Assembly (NCBI RefSeq): GCF_900091845.1
Contig: NZ_FMCI01000085.1
Span: 1-55,288, forward strand
DNA: 55,288 nt
DNA from: Streptomyces sp. SolWspMP-5a-2
Lineage (GTDB): Bacteria > Actinomycetota > Actinomycetes > Streptomycetales > Streptomycetaceae
Direction: 5' to 3'
Shown here: positions 1 through 7,989 of the stretch, piece by piece
Layout: every line of letters starts with the position of its first letter
How positions within the stretch are numbered: position 1 is the stretch's first letter
The notes under the pieces: model-generated
What the model was told of the DNA's origin: nothing
Databases searched by the model: none
Seen by the model: the letters and a program-made list of their open reading frames with translations, nothing else
Translations under genes and position numbers: made by a program

Positions 1-965
1 GGCGCGGTGTCCGTGCCGCCGGGGGCGTGTGCGTCGGCGCCGTCCCGGGCCCGGTCGCCGCTCCCGGCGTAGTCGGCGATCTGCCGCCGGACCTCCGCGG
101 GGACCCCCGCGGTCGCGCCGGGCGCCTCGACGAGGTCGCCGCCGCGGGCGTCGCCGGGCATCTCCATGATCCAGCCGGGCCTGATCAGGCTGGCCTCGGA
201 GAGCCTGGAGCCGTCGGGCTGCACGCGGTCCTTGTTGAGCGCGTAGATCTCCTTGTAGCGGCGGCCGTCGCCGAGGTGGCGTTGGGCGATCTCCCAGAGC
301 GAGTCGTGGTGGCGGCCCTCGGGCGGCTGGATCCGGTAGTACTTCGTGTCGCCGTGCCGGTGGGCGGCGTCCGCGTGCGCGGCGGCCACCGACGCCTGCG
401 CGGCGACGGCGGCGGCGCCGTCGGCGGCCCGCTCCTGCTGCTGCGCGAAGAGGCCGGGCGTCTGCCGGGCGGCGGCGACGGCGGGCTTCTGGCCGCCCTC
501 GACGGAGTGCCCGAGCTGCGAGAGCCCGGGGGTGAGTCCGGCCGCGGTGGCCCCGACCAGCAGCAGCGCGGCGACGAGCTGCCGGGCGAGGAGCTGACTC
601 GGGCCCGCGCCGGGCACCCGCCCGGGGACGCCGACACCGGAGAGCGCGGCCTTCACCTCGACCAGCACACAGGCGGTGAACTGCGCCCAGGCCAGCCAGA
701 CGACGACCGTCAGGATGTTCAGGAACGTCGAGACGGTGATCTCGCTGCGCAGCCAGTCCAGGCTCGGCACCCCGTGGGGCAGCGGCCACCCGATGAACAG
801 GACGAGGGCCGCGGGCACCCCGGCGAGCAGGACGAGCAGCGCGGCGAAGGCGAGCAGCGCCCGCAGCACGTCGCCGACGGTACGCCGCTGGACGCGCACG
901 GGTTGCGGCGTCCGGTTCCGCGGAGCCGTGGAGCTTGACGAGCTGGAGGTGCGGCGTCGCGGCAT
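1..965 (-). CDS. LysM-domain membrane protein (3' end outside window)
   Basis: This gene is read from ATG at 965 and is still open at position 1, so the C-terminus lies outside the window (about 321 residues visible). A basic N-terminus leads into hydrophobic segments at roughly residues 30-52, 68-92 and 118-140. An Ala/Gln-rich linker follows. A LysM-like module lies at about 210-265, recognisable from SLWEIAQRHLGDG, then KEIYALNKD and a proline/glycine end. LysM modules bind glycan such as peptidoglycan, so the protein is probably membrane-anchored with a wall-facing domain. Long Streptomyces proteins of this type beside Tad loci may also carry a C-terminal regulatory domain, which cannot be checked here. 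It points the same way as the Tad operon, 347 bases downstream of the TadG gene. Confidence 0.75.
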   Translation of the reverse strand, partial: MPRRRTSSSSSSTAPRNRTPQPVRVQRRTVGDVLRALLAFAALLVLLAGVPAALVLFIGWPLPHGVPSLDWLRSEITVSTFLNILTVVVWLAWAQFTACVLVEVKAALSGVGVPGRVPGAGPSQLLARQLVAALLLVGATAAGLTPGLSQLGHSVEGGQKPAVAAARQTPGLFAQQQERAADGAAAVAAQASVAAAHADAAHRHGDTKYYRIQPPEGRHHDSLWEIAQRHLGDGRRYKEIYALNKDRVQPDGSRLSEASLIRPGWIMEMPGDARGGDLVEAPGATAGVPAEVRRQIADYAGSGDRARDGADAHAPGGTDTA

Positions 966-1312
966 GACGGGGGTCCTGGGTCCTGTGGTCGGGGCTGGGG
1001 ATGGGGGGGCGGGGCGGGGCGCGTGGAGCCCACGGAGATCTTAGGGAGGGAGCGTTCGCACGGTCGAGGGGCGGAGGGGAGGGAGCGGAGGGAGAGAGGT
1101 GGGGTGCTCTCGGCGGGCGGGGGCGGGGTGCCTCCGGCGGGCGGGGCGTGGGTCATGGGGTGGTGCGGGACGGCGGTCGGTGGCAGGTACGGGACGGCAG
1201 TTGGCGTCGGGCGCGGGACGGCAGTTGGCGTCGGGCGCGGGACAACGGTCGGCGTCCGCTGCGGGGCGTCGGTCGGCGTCGGGGGTGGTGGGCGGGTTCG
1301 TGGTCGTGTCGC
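966..1312. other. Intergenic region between TadG-like and LysM genes
   Basis: This 347-base stretch separates two minus-strand genes. It holds a 24-bp tandem repeat (separate entry) and otherwise G-rich sequence without a convincing gene. A promoter for the LysM gene probably lies here, but no clear hexamers were seen. Confidence 0.5.
1167..1286. repeat. 24-bp direct tandem repeat, about five copies
   Basis: Two identical adjacent 24-base units lie at 1191-1214 and 1215-1238, with core GGGACGGCAGTTGGCGTCGG. They are flanked by diverged units at 1167-1190, 1239-1262 and 1263-1286. The array is just downstream of the TadG stop codon and is non-coding as far as can be seen. Confidence 0.75.
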
Positions 1313-1783
1313 TCACCCCACCTCGTTCTCCGCCACGGCGTCCCCGTGCACGACGACGTTCCCGCCGTAGAACAGGCCCGTGAAGACCGGCGCGTAGGTG
1401 AGCTGGACCTCGACGCGGACCTCGTCGGCGTCCGCCGTCACGCAGTGGGTGGCCGCGATGTCCGCGCCGCTCAGGTCCATGGTGCGGGCGAAGGTCTTCA
1501 CCCGGGCGTCGCAGTTCTGGTAGTTGATGGGCGCCGCGCCGCCCTCGTCGTCGTACAGGGCGTCCAGGTCGATGTCCTGGGCCGCGTAACGGGCCGCCTG
1601 TTCCGCGATGTCGGCGGCGCGCTCCCGCTTGGAGATCGACATCCCGCCATCGATGACGAACGCCGACAGGGAGAGGAAGACGAGCGCGAAGACGATGACG
1701 GCGCCTGCTCCCGAACCCCGGTCGTCCAGGCGGGCCCGGCGGTCGGCGAGCCAACGGCGGGCCGTGGCGCGGAGGTTGCTCAC
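1313..1783 (-). CDS. TadG-like pilus assembly protein
   Basis: This 156 aa protein has a short basic N-terminus and the motif LDDRGSGAGAVIVFALVF, followed by a single hydrophobic helix at about residues 27-45. That layout matches TadE/TadG minor pseudopilins, where an acidic-Arg-Gly step precedes the membrane helix. The rest is a periplasm-facing domain with two cysteines (YQNCDAR and ATHCVT) that could form a disulfide. Its start overlaps the preceding TadE stop by four bases (ATGA, 1780-1783), so translation is probably coupled. It is the last gene of the recognisable Tad operon. It is assigned as TadG-like from position and topology; sequence alone would also allow another TadE. Confidence 0.75.
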   Translation of the reverse strand: MSNLRATARRWLADRRARLDDRGSGAGAVIVFALVFLSLSAFVIDGGMSISKRERAADIAEQAARYAAQDIDLDALYDDEGGAAPINYQNCDARVKTFARTMDLSGADIAATHCVTADADEVRVEVQLTYAPVFTGLFYGGNVVVHGDAVAENEVG

Positions 1784-2301
1784 GCGGTCCTCCGGAAGGG
1801 GTCGAGGGGTGAACTGAAGCGCGCCGTCAGGGTGGTGGGGATGTCGAGGCCCAGCATGGCCAGGCCGCGCACCCGGCAGCTCACCTCGACCGTGAAGATC
1901 GTGCCGGAGACGAAGCCCTGGCTGGTCTGGACGACGTTCACCGGACCCGAGCAGACGTCGGCGAGGTCGGCCTCGGCGGCCCGCGCGGCCTCCGACATCG
2001 CCGTCGCGTGGTCCTTCTGGATCGAACCGGCACGGGCCGCGTCACGGGCGGCGCCGTCCAGGGCTCCGCGGCCGTCGACGAGCTGTCCGAACGCCACCAG
2101 GACCAGGATGAACATGATCATCACCGGGGCGAGGATGACCACCTCGACGGTGGACAGGCCCCGGTCGTCGGCGGACGGACCCCGGTCGGCGGCGGCGGAC
2201 GGACCCCGGTCGTCGGCGGCCGCCCTGCCGAGGGGGTTCACCCGGGCGCGTGCCCGCCGGGCGTGGGGCGCTGCGGCGGAGGCTGCGGTGCGGTGGGTCA
2301 T
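1780..2301 (-). CDS. TadE family pseudopilin (second copy)
   Basis: This 173 aa protein has a long N-terminal leader. A prepilin-like site, DRGLSTVEVVILAP, then opens a single membrane helix near residues 50-72. TadE proteins are minor pseudopilins processed by a dedicated peptidase at Gly before a hydrophobic helix with Glu at +5, and that Glu is present. Unusually, the DRG motif is repeated three times in a row before the helix (DDRGPS, DRGPS, DDRGLS). Only the last sits at the right distance from the helix. The start overlaps the upstream TadE gene (2298-2301) and the stop overlaps the TadG-like gene, so all three appear translationally coupled. Confidence 0.85.
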   Translation of the reverse strand: MTHRTAASAAAPHARRARARVNPLGRAAADDRGPSAAADRGPSADDRGLSTVEVVILAPVMIMFILVLVAFGQLVDGRGALDGAARDAARAGSIQKDHATAMSEAARAAEADLADVCSGPVNVVQTSQGFVSGTIFTVEVSCRVRGLAMLGLDIPTTLTARFSSPLDPFRRTA

Positions 2302-2756
2302 CGGCCGCCCGCCCCGTCGTCCCGTACGAATCTCTCCACCGGTCCCTCCGACCGCGCGTGCACCGTCAGGTCGAGGCCGGGGAAGACGGTCGGGATGCGG
2401 GCCGTGATCTCCACCCCCACCGTGTCCGCGTCGGGCTGACGCATCGTCACGTCCGGGGCCAGGACCAACTGCGGCCCCAGTTGGCGGATGTAGCTGTCCA
2501 CCACGTCCCGCGCCTCGCCCCGCCAGGCGCCCGGCTGGTCGTGCGCGGTGGCGCGGGCCTTGCGCGCACCCGCCTGCGCGGCGGCCTGGGCGACGTGATC
2601 GGCGAAGAAGTACAGCGCGAACTGCACCGTCGCGAAGATCATGAAGAACAGGACCGGCGTGAGCAGCACGAACTCGATCGCGGTCATGCCGGACTCACCG
2701 CGGGCGGAGGCGGCCTCCACCCGGCGGCGTGCCCAGCGGCGTACACGCACCGGCAT
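2298..2756 (-). CDS. TadE family pseudopilin (first copy)
   Basis: This 152 aa protein starts at ATG 2756; the reading frame runs further upstream, but that part overlaps the pilin gene and looks spurious. A basic leader ends in GESGMTAIEFVLLTPVLFF, a prepilin-type Gly cleavage site with Glu at +5 in the mature numbering and a hydrophobic helix. This is the TadE signature. The remainder resembles the extracytoplasmic part of TadE, with an Ala-rich region, AGARKARATA, next to the membrane. It follows the Flp pilin by 29 bases and is probably co-transcribed with it. Such proteins are thought to initiate or cap the Flp fibre. Confidence 0.85.
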   Translation of the reverse strand: MPVRVRRWARRRVEAASARGESGMTAIEFVLLTPVLFFMIFATVQFALYFFADHVAQAAAQAGARKARATAHDQPGAWRGEARDVVDSYIRQLGPQLVLAPDVTMRQPDADTVGVEITARIPTVFPGLDLTVHARSEGPVERFVRDDGAGGR

Positions 2757-2785
2757 CCCCGTAGACCCTTGTCCCGTCGGCGCGT

Positions 2786-3037
2786 TCAGCAGGTCTTGCT
2801 GGCGCTCGCGCCCTTGATGCAGTCGCCGACCTTGTTCGCGCCGTCGCTGAGGGCGGTGTTGATGATCGCGGCCACCACGCCGACGATCGCCACGACGACC
2901 GCCGAGATGATGACCCACTCCACCGCGGAGGCGCCGCGGTCGAGTTCACCGGAGCGGACGCGCTGCACCCGGCCCTGGAAGAAGGTGACGAGGAGGTCGA
3001 CGGCGGGGACACCGGTGAAGAAGTTCCGCGCTTTCAT
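2786..3037 (-). CDS. Flp-type IVb pilin
   Basis: This 83 aa protein starts at ATG 3037. The processing region is LDRGASAVEWVIISAVVVAI: Gly, then Ala with Glu four residues on, then a long hydrophobic helix, as in Flp/type IVb major pilins. A short C-terminal tail contains two cysteines (GDCIKG and SKTC), which could form a disulfide loop. The leader is long (about 35 residues) compared with proteobacterial Flp but is usual for Streptomyces copies. It lies between TadC and TadE in the operon. The 155 bases upstream (3038-3192) leave room for extra initiation of this abundant subunit. It is the likely main fibre subunit. Confidence 0.88.
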   Translation of the reverse strand: MKARNFFTGVPAVDLLVTFFQGRVQRVRSGELDRGASAVEWVIISAVVVAIVGVVAAIINTALSDGANKVGDCIKGASASKTC

Positions 3038-3192
3038 GGTGGGTTGTCCTCTCGGAGGCAGGGCGCCGGTCGACCGGCGGCGGTGTGCCGTTTCGGTTGC
3101 CGTTCGCTGCGTTCGGTGGGGTCGATGCGTCCGGTGGGACGCGGTCGGACGGGGTGGCGGTTCGGTCGGTGCGGGACTCGGGTGGGCTCGCG

Positions 3193-4116
3193 TCAGGACA
3201 CCTGGAACACCCGCATCGCCGCCGGGAAGATCAGGAAGACCAGGAACCCGGCGCACAGCAGCAGTTGCGCGACGAGCATCGACTGCGACTTCTCGCCCGC
3301 GCTGCCCTCGATCTCGGCGAGTTCGCGGTGCCGCATGGTCTCGGCGCGGGAGGCGAGCGACTCCCTGACCTTGGCGCCGTCGTCGGCGACCAGCGCCAGC
3401 GAGGCGGAGAGGTCCTTCAGCTCCTCCACCCCGATGTCCTCGCCGAGCCGCCCGAGCGCCTGCCACTGGCTGGTGCCGGTGATGCGGGCGTCGGCGAGGG
3501 CGTTGCGGATGCGCTGGGTGGCCCAGCCGTCGGAGACCTCGGCCGCCGCCATCAGCGCCTCCGGCAGACCCCGCCCGCCCGCCAGGCTCATGGACACCAG
3601 GTCCAGATAGGCGCCGATCACCCGGCGCAGGTCACGGCGCTTGTCGGCCGCGTCCCGCCGCACCTCCAGGTCGGGCAGGAAGAAGAAGAGGGCCGCGCAG
3701 GCGAGCGCAAGCCAGACCGGCACGACCGGGCCCTCGGCGAGGCTCATCGTCCACACCACGGCGAACAGGAACGGGCCGAAGACCAGTCCGGCCACGGCCA
3801 GCAGCACCTTGGTGGCGAGGAAGTTCTCCCAACTCCGGTCCAGCACGGCGAGATCGGCCCGCAGCGAGCGCTGCTCCCAGCCCTGCTGAAGATAGAACTC
3901 GGAGACCCGCAGGCCCACTTGGGCCCGCAGTCCGCCGAACCTGCCCTGTGCGGCGCTCTGCCGCGCGGACTCGTAGGCGGCGCCGCGGGCCCGCATCGCG
4001 TCGATCCGGGCGACCTGCGAGACGGCGCTGCGCCGGGCCGGGACGAGGGCGCGTACCAGGACGTACACGCCGAGGCCCAGGATCGCGCCGACGAGGACGG
4101 GCATCGTCAGGCTCAT
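3193..4116 (-). CDS. tadC: TadC-like type II secretion F-domain membrane protein
   Basis: This 307 aa inner-membrane protein starts at ATG 4116, which overlaps the stop of the preceding TadB gene (ATGA, 4113-4116). It begins with a hydrophobic helix, MPVLVGAILGLGVYVLVRAL. A cytosolic stretch and further helices around residues 110-155 follow, then the T2SSF/GspF-like helical domain (DLRRVIGAYLDLVSMSLAGG and KVRESLASRAE), and a final C-terminal helix, LLLCAGFLVFLIFPAAM. In Tad systems TadB and TadC form the membrane platform that couples the CpaF ATPase to pilin extrusion. Coupled overlap and operon position support the assignment. Confidence 0.88.
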   Translation of the reverse strand: MSLTMPVLVGAILGLGVYVLVRALVPARRSAVSQVARIDAMRARGAAYESARQSAAQGRFGGLRAQVGLRVSEFYLQQGWEQRSLRADLAVLDRSWENFLATKVLLAVAGLVFGPFLFAVVWTMSLAEGPVVPVWLALACAALFFFLPDLEVRRDAADKRRDLRRVIGAYLDLVSMSLAGGRGLPEALMAAAEVSDGWATQRIRNALADARITGTSQWQALGRLGEDIGVEELKDLSASLALVADDGAKVRESLASRAETMRHRELAEIEGSAGEKSQSMLVAQLLLCAGFLVFLIFPAAMRVFQVS

Positions 4117-5099
4117 CGTCGTACCCCCTCTTCCTGCTGCGGGCTCTGGCCGGGTGCGGTGCGCGGGCGGACGAGCCGGACGGCGGAGTCGTCGCGGACC
4201 AGGAACCGTTCGGGCGTCTCGATGGTGGAGAGCTTGCGCAGCCACCAGAAGCCGAGCGCGAACAGGCCGCAGACGCAGGCCAGGACGAGCTGGCCGGTGG
4301 GGGTGCCGTACGGCTCGACGAAGTCCCGGTTGAAGACGGACAGCCCGAGCACGAACGCGATCGAGACGGCGACGACGATCTGCACCGAGCGCCGGGTGGA
4401 CGAGCGCTGGGCCATCACGCGCTGGCGCATGTCCACCTCCTCGCGGGCCGACTTGGCGAGCGCGCCGAGGACCTGGCGCAGACCGGGGCCGCGCAGCCGG
4501 GCGTTGAGGATGAGCGCGGCGACGATGATGTCGGCGGACGCGTCGTCGATCTCGTCGGCGAGGTGCTGGAGCGCCTCGGGCAGCGGGGTGCGGGACCTCA
4601 ACCGGTCGACGAGCGCGTCGAGATGGGGCCGCAGGACGGGGGCGGCGGCCCGCGCCGACGCCGGGATGGCCTGTTCGAGGCCGACGGCGCCCGCGATGGT
4701 GTCGCGCAGCGACTCCGTCCAGGAGGCGAGGGCCTCGACCCGGCGCATGGCGGCGCGTTCCTCCCCGGCGCCGCCGAACAGCCGGTCCCAGAAGAAGACG
4801 AGGACCCCGGCGGCGATCCCGGCCACCGCCCAGCGGGTCAGCAGCAGGACGACGACGGCGACGATGGCGGCGAGCGAGCCGCGCCGTCCGGCGAACCGGA
4901 CGATCTCCGCGGCCCGTTCGGCGGCCTTCTGCCGCTCGTGGGCCGGTCTCGCGGGCAGCCCGCGGATCGCCGCCACGAGCAGCGCGAGTCCGCCGCCGAC
5001 GGCGACTCCGCAGCCGACCGAGTACAGCACGGTCGTCGAGAAGAGGCCGCCCATGGATCCGAGCGGGCCCGCTGCGACTGGCGTCATGTTCACCCCCAT
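4113..5099 (-). CDS. tadB: TadB-like type II secretion F-domain membrane protein
   Basis: This 328 aa membrane protein has several hydrophobic segments near residues 20-45, 75-105 and 245-300. A T2SSF-type domain lies at about 145-260 and includes LPEALQHLADEIDDASADII and AREEVDMRQRVMAQRSSTR. TadB partners TadC as the platform of the Tad pilus machine. The start is taken at ATG 5099, inside the end of cpaF. An in-frame ATG at 5087, just after the cpaF stop and close behind a GGGGGTG run, is a credible alternative. Both its start and its stop overlap neighbouring genes, as expected for a tightly coupled operon. Confidence 0.87.
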   Translation of the reverse strand: MGVNMTPVAAGPLGSMGGLFSTTVLYSVGCGVAVGGGLALLVAAIRGLPARPAHERQKAAERAAEIVRFAGRRGSLAAIVAVVVLLLTRWAVAGIAAGVLVFFWDRLFGGAGEERAAMRRVEALASWTESLRDTIAGAVGLEQAIPASARAAAPVLRPHLDALVDRLRSRTPLPEALQHLADEIDDASADIIVAALILNARLRGPGLRQVLGALAKSAREEVDMRQRVMAQRSSTRRSVQIVVAVSIAFVLGLSVFNRDFVEPYGTPTGQLVLACVCGLFALGFWWLRKLSTIETPERFLVRDDSAVRLVRPRTAPGQSPQQEEGVRR

Positions 5100-6397
5100 G
5101 TCCCGGTGGGCCGGTAGCCCTGGGCGATCAGGTCGTCCAGGCAGGAGATCGGGGCGTGCGGGACGACCCGTCCGTCGTGCGCCTCGGCGAAGACCTCGCT
5201 GGACAGGACCCGGCCGTCGACGCCGTTGACCTCGCGCACCGACGTCACCGCGCGCTGGAGGCGGCCGCCGGTCTGGAAGTCGTTGCGCCGCTGGACGAAG
5301 ACGACGAAGTTGACGGCGCCCGCGATCAGCATCTGGCTGGCCTCGATCGGCAGCCGTTCGGTGGCCTGCAACGCGTAGGTGGAGATGCGGTTGAAGACCT
5401 CGCTCGAGCTGTTGGCGTGGATCGTGGAGAGCGAGCCGTCGTTGCCCTGCGACATGGCGTTGAGCATCGTCACGATCTCGTCGCCGAGGACCTCGCCGAC
5501 GATGACCCGCGACGGGTTCATGCGCAGCGAGCGGCGGACCAGCTCCGCCATCGAGATGGCGCCCTGGCCCTCGGAGTTGGGCAGCCGCTCCTCGAACGCC
5601 ACGACGTTCGGGTGCAGTTCGGGGAAGGTGTCGAGGCCGAGTTCGAGGGCGCGCTCCACGGTGATGAGGCGCTCGTGCGGGGGGATCTCGTTGGCGAGGG
5701 CCCGCAGCAGGGTCGTCTTCCCGGCGTTGGTGGCGCCCGCGATCATGATGTTCTTGCGGGCCCGGACCGCGCAGGCCAGGAAGTGCGCGACCTCGGGGCT
5801 GAGCGTGCCGTTGCCGACGAGGTCGGAGATGAACACCTTGCCCAGCCGGGCCCGGCGGATGGAGAGCGCCGGGCGGCGGGCCACGTCCATCACGGCCGAC
5901 AGCCGGGAGCCGTCCGGCAGCCGCAGGTCGAGCTGCGGGTTGGCGGTGTCGAAGGGGCGCGAGGAGAGACCCGAGTAGGCGCCGAGCACCTGGATCAGCT
6001 CGATCAGTTCCTCGTCGGTCTCGGCGACCGGTTCGCCCTTCTCCTCCCGGCCGTCGGCGTACCCGACGAAGACCTGGTCGCAGCCGTTGATGTCGATGTT
6101 CTCGACGTCCGGGTCGTCGAGCAGCGGCTGGAGCCGCCCGACGCCGAACAGGGCCGCGTGCACGGCCGCCGCGTACTGCTCCTCCGTCTCGGCGTCCAGC
6201 GGGGTGCGGCCCGCGTTGATCTCCGCGCGGGCGTTCTCCTCCAGGATCTGCGCGATCACCGCGCGGGCGTACTGCCGTTCGTCCTCGGGGGACATCGGGG
6301 TGACGCCGCCGGCCTGGTCGAGCCTGCGCTGCTCGGAGATGCGGTCGCCCGCGTCCTGCCGGAACCGCTTGACCAGTTGGTGGTCGACCGCGGTCAT
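5090..6397 (-). CDS. cpaF: CpaF/TadA-type pilus assembly ATPase
   Basis: This 435 aa secretion ATPase of the VirB11/CpaF family powers Flp pilus assembly from the cytosol. The start is ATG 6397, overlapping the stop of the upstream MinD-like gene by four bases. An N-terminal helical region is followed by the CpaF hallmark PDVENIDINGCDQVFV. The Walker A motif IAGATNAGKTTLLRAL is near residue 220, and ERLITVERALELGL is probably the Asp/Glu box. RMNPSRVIVGEVLGDEIVTML is the Walker B region and GSLSTIHANS the His box. All catalytic elements look intact. In the operon it sits between the CpaE-like localisation ATPase and the TadB/TadC platform. Confidence 0.95.
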   Translation of the reverse strand: MTAVDHQLVKRFRQDAGDRISEQRRLDQAGGVTPMSPEDERQYARAVIAQILEENARAEINAGRTPLDAETEEQYAAAVHAALFGVGRLQPLLDDPDVENIDINGCDQVFVGYADGREEKGEPVAETDEELIELIQVLGAYSGLSSRPFDTANPQLDLRLPDGSRLSAVMDVARRPALSIRRARLGKVFISDLVGNGTLSPEVAHFLACAVRARKNIMIAGATNAGKTTLLRALANEIPPHERLITVERALELGLDTFPELHPNVVAFEERLPNSEGQGAISMAELVRRSLRMNPSRVIVGEVLGDEIVTMLNAMSQGNDGSLSTIHANSSSEVFNRISTYALQATERLPIEASQMLIAGAVNFVVFVQRRNDFQTGGRLQRAVTSVREVNGVDGRVLSSEVFAEAHDGRVVPHAPISCLDDLIAQGYRPTGTWG

Positions 6398-7233
6398 CGG
6401 CCGGCCCCCGCGTGCGGCGGCGGGGTGGGCACCGACCAGGCGGCGCCGTACTGCTGCTGGAGGTCCGCGGTGACCTTGCGGGCGCTGCGGACGAGGAGCG
6501 ACTTGTCGAGCCGTCCCCGCCTGCGCCCGGCCAACTGGTCGGCGCCCGCGCGGTCGTCGGCGATGGTGCCGACCACCCGGGCGCCGGTCCGGGCGTGCAC
6601 GAGCATGGTGTCGACCTGGCCCGAGATCTTCGCGGCCTCGCCGGTGTCGGCGACCAGCACGACCCCGATCTGCGGTGTGCCGAGGCCGCCCGCGCCGTGC
6701 GGACCGCCGTGCAGCTTCGTCGTCAGGACGGCGGCCCGGTCGCGGACCCGGGCGATGGCCTCGGGCTCGGTGCGGGCGATCAGCAGCACCAGGGCGGCGT
6801 GCGGGAGGAGTTCGAGGGCGGGGGTGTCGCCGCTGATGCGGCCGCAGTCGGCGATGACGTCGGCGGGCGCGTTCGGGGAGTCGGCGAGCGAGGCGAAGGC
6901 CCGGCCGAGGGTCGGCCAGAGACCGGCGAGCCCGGTGGCCTGCTCGGCCCCGCCGAGCCCGACGAGCACGTCGAGCCCGCCGCTCAACGGCTGTACGTGG
7001 TCCCAGAGTTGGTCGGGGACCAGGCCGCGGCGCGCGGTGGCGGCGATGGAGAGCATGCCGGTGTTGGGGTTCAGGGGTCCGCCGTGCGCGGCGGCGCTGC
7101 GGTAGACGAGGTCGCCGCCTGCCGGGTCGGTCTCGGCCAGCAGGACACGGCGCGGCCAGACCGCCGCGAGGGCGACGGCCGCGGTGGTGACGCCGGGGGA
7201 ACCCTTGTCGGCGGCGAGGGCGATGAGGGCCAT
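6394..7233 (-). CDS. MinD/ParA-like ATPase (CpaE-like, Tad locus)
   Basis: This 279 aa protein opens with ALIALAADKGSPGVTTAAVA, a deviant Walker A (KGSPGVTT) typical of MinD/ParA/CpaE ATPases. LLAETDPAGGDLVYR then supplies the switch I Asp, and PADVIADCGRISG the Walker B-like Asp. Members at Tad loci (CpaE) position the pilus machine at the membrane. This copy lacks an obvious N-terminal receiver-like domain, so it is shorter than Caulobacter CpaE. It overlaps cpaF by four bases and lies 18 bases after the SAF-domain gene. The C-terminal Pro/Gly tail looks flexible. Confidence 0.85.
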   Translation of the reverse strand: MALIALAADKGSPGVTTAAVALAAVWPRRVLLAETDPAGGDLVYRSAAAHGGPLNPNTGMLSIAATARRGLVPDQLWDHVQPLSGGLDVLVGLGGAEQATGLAGLWPTLGRAFASLADSPNAPADVIADCGRISGDTPALELLPHAALVLLIARTEPEAIARVRDRAAVLTTKLHGGPHGAGGLGTPQIGVVLVADTGEAAKISGQVDTMLVHARTGARVVGTIADDRAGADQLAGRRRGRLDKSLLVRSARKVTADLQQQYGAAWSVPTPPPHAGAGR

Positions 7234-7251
7234 GGGGTGCGGAGCCGCCTT

Positions 7252-7989
7252 CTAGTTGCCGGAGACGCGGACGAGAGCCACTTCGTTGGCGGAGGCGGCC
7301 TGCGCGAGCGCCGCCGCCTGGTCGGCGTCGACGATCAGCGTGACCGGGAGGTTGGTGCTCCCGACCAGCTCGTCGCCCTTCTCCGAACGGGCGTAGTCGA
7401 CCTTGGCCCGATCCACGATCAGGGTGTTCGCGCTGCCCGAGGCCGAACCGCCCGACCCGCTGCCGGAGCCGGAGCCGGAGCCGCTGCCGGAGCCGCTGCT
7501 GCCGACCCGGTAGGCGGCGACGGTGTCCCCGCTCTCCAGACCGTTCGGGTACTGACCGGCCTTGAGGGAGAGCCCGACCGTGGCCTTGCCCTCGGCGACC
7601 CCGGCGCTGTCGCCGAACATCTGGCCCACGGGGATGACCCCGGCCGGGATCGGGTTGAGCGCCTTCAGCTTCTTGAGCGCGTCGAGCTGCTTCCACGGGA
7701 TGTACGCGACGCCGCTGTCGTCGGCGACCAGCACGGAGGTCGTGTTGGCGGTGCTGACCGAGCCGCCCGCCGGGATCTCCTTCGTCACCTTGACGACCTC
7801 GACGCGGTCACCGGCCTGGAGCACCAGCATCGTCGCGCCGAGCGCGCCGACGAGGATGAGGAGGACCGCGAGTGCGGCGAGCGCGGGCTTGCGCTCGCGC
7901 GGCGGTGTGGGAAGCCGGTCACCGACCGACGGATGAGCCGGAGCGCCGGGCCGTCCCGCGCCCGCCCCCGTACGCTCTTGGATCTTCAA
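7252..7989 (-). CDS. SAF-domain (CpaB/RcpC-like) Tad pilus protein
   Basis: A cytosolic N-terminus (about 35 residues) is followed by one membrane helix, LAALAVLLILVGALGATML, and then an SAF-like beta-clip domain starting VEVVKVTKEIPAGGSVSTAN. CpaB/RcpC proteins of this type sit in the periplasm or wall zone of Tad machines. The start is placed at TTG 7989 because GGGGAG lies eight bases upstream. The frame stays open to another TTG at 8013, giving 253 rather than 245 aa. A run of alternating Gly-Ser (about residues 165-190) forms a linker coded by a repetitive CCGGAG-type tract. It is the first gene of the Tad operon. Confidence 0.82.
   Translation of the reverse strand: MKIQERTGAGAGRPGAPAHPSVGDRLPTPPRERKPALAALAVLLILVGALGATMLVLQAGDRVEVVKVTKEIPAGGSVSTANTTSVLVADDSGVAYIPWKQLDALKKLKALNPIPAGVIPVGQMFGDSAGVAEGKATVGLSLKAGQYPNGLESGDTVAAYRVGSSGSGSGSGSGSGSGSGGSASGSANTLIVDRAKVDYARSEKGDELVGSTNLPVTLIVDADQAAALAQAASANEVALVRVSGN

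Noticed and set aside
5156..7105. Plus-strand open frames across the CpaF and CpaE-like genes
   Set aside because: They are antisense to well-supported ATPases and show no domain or ribosome binding site.
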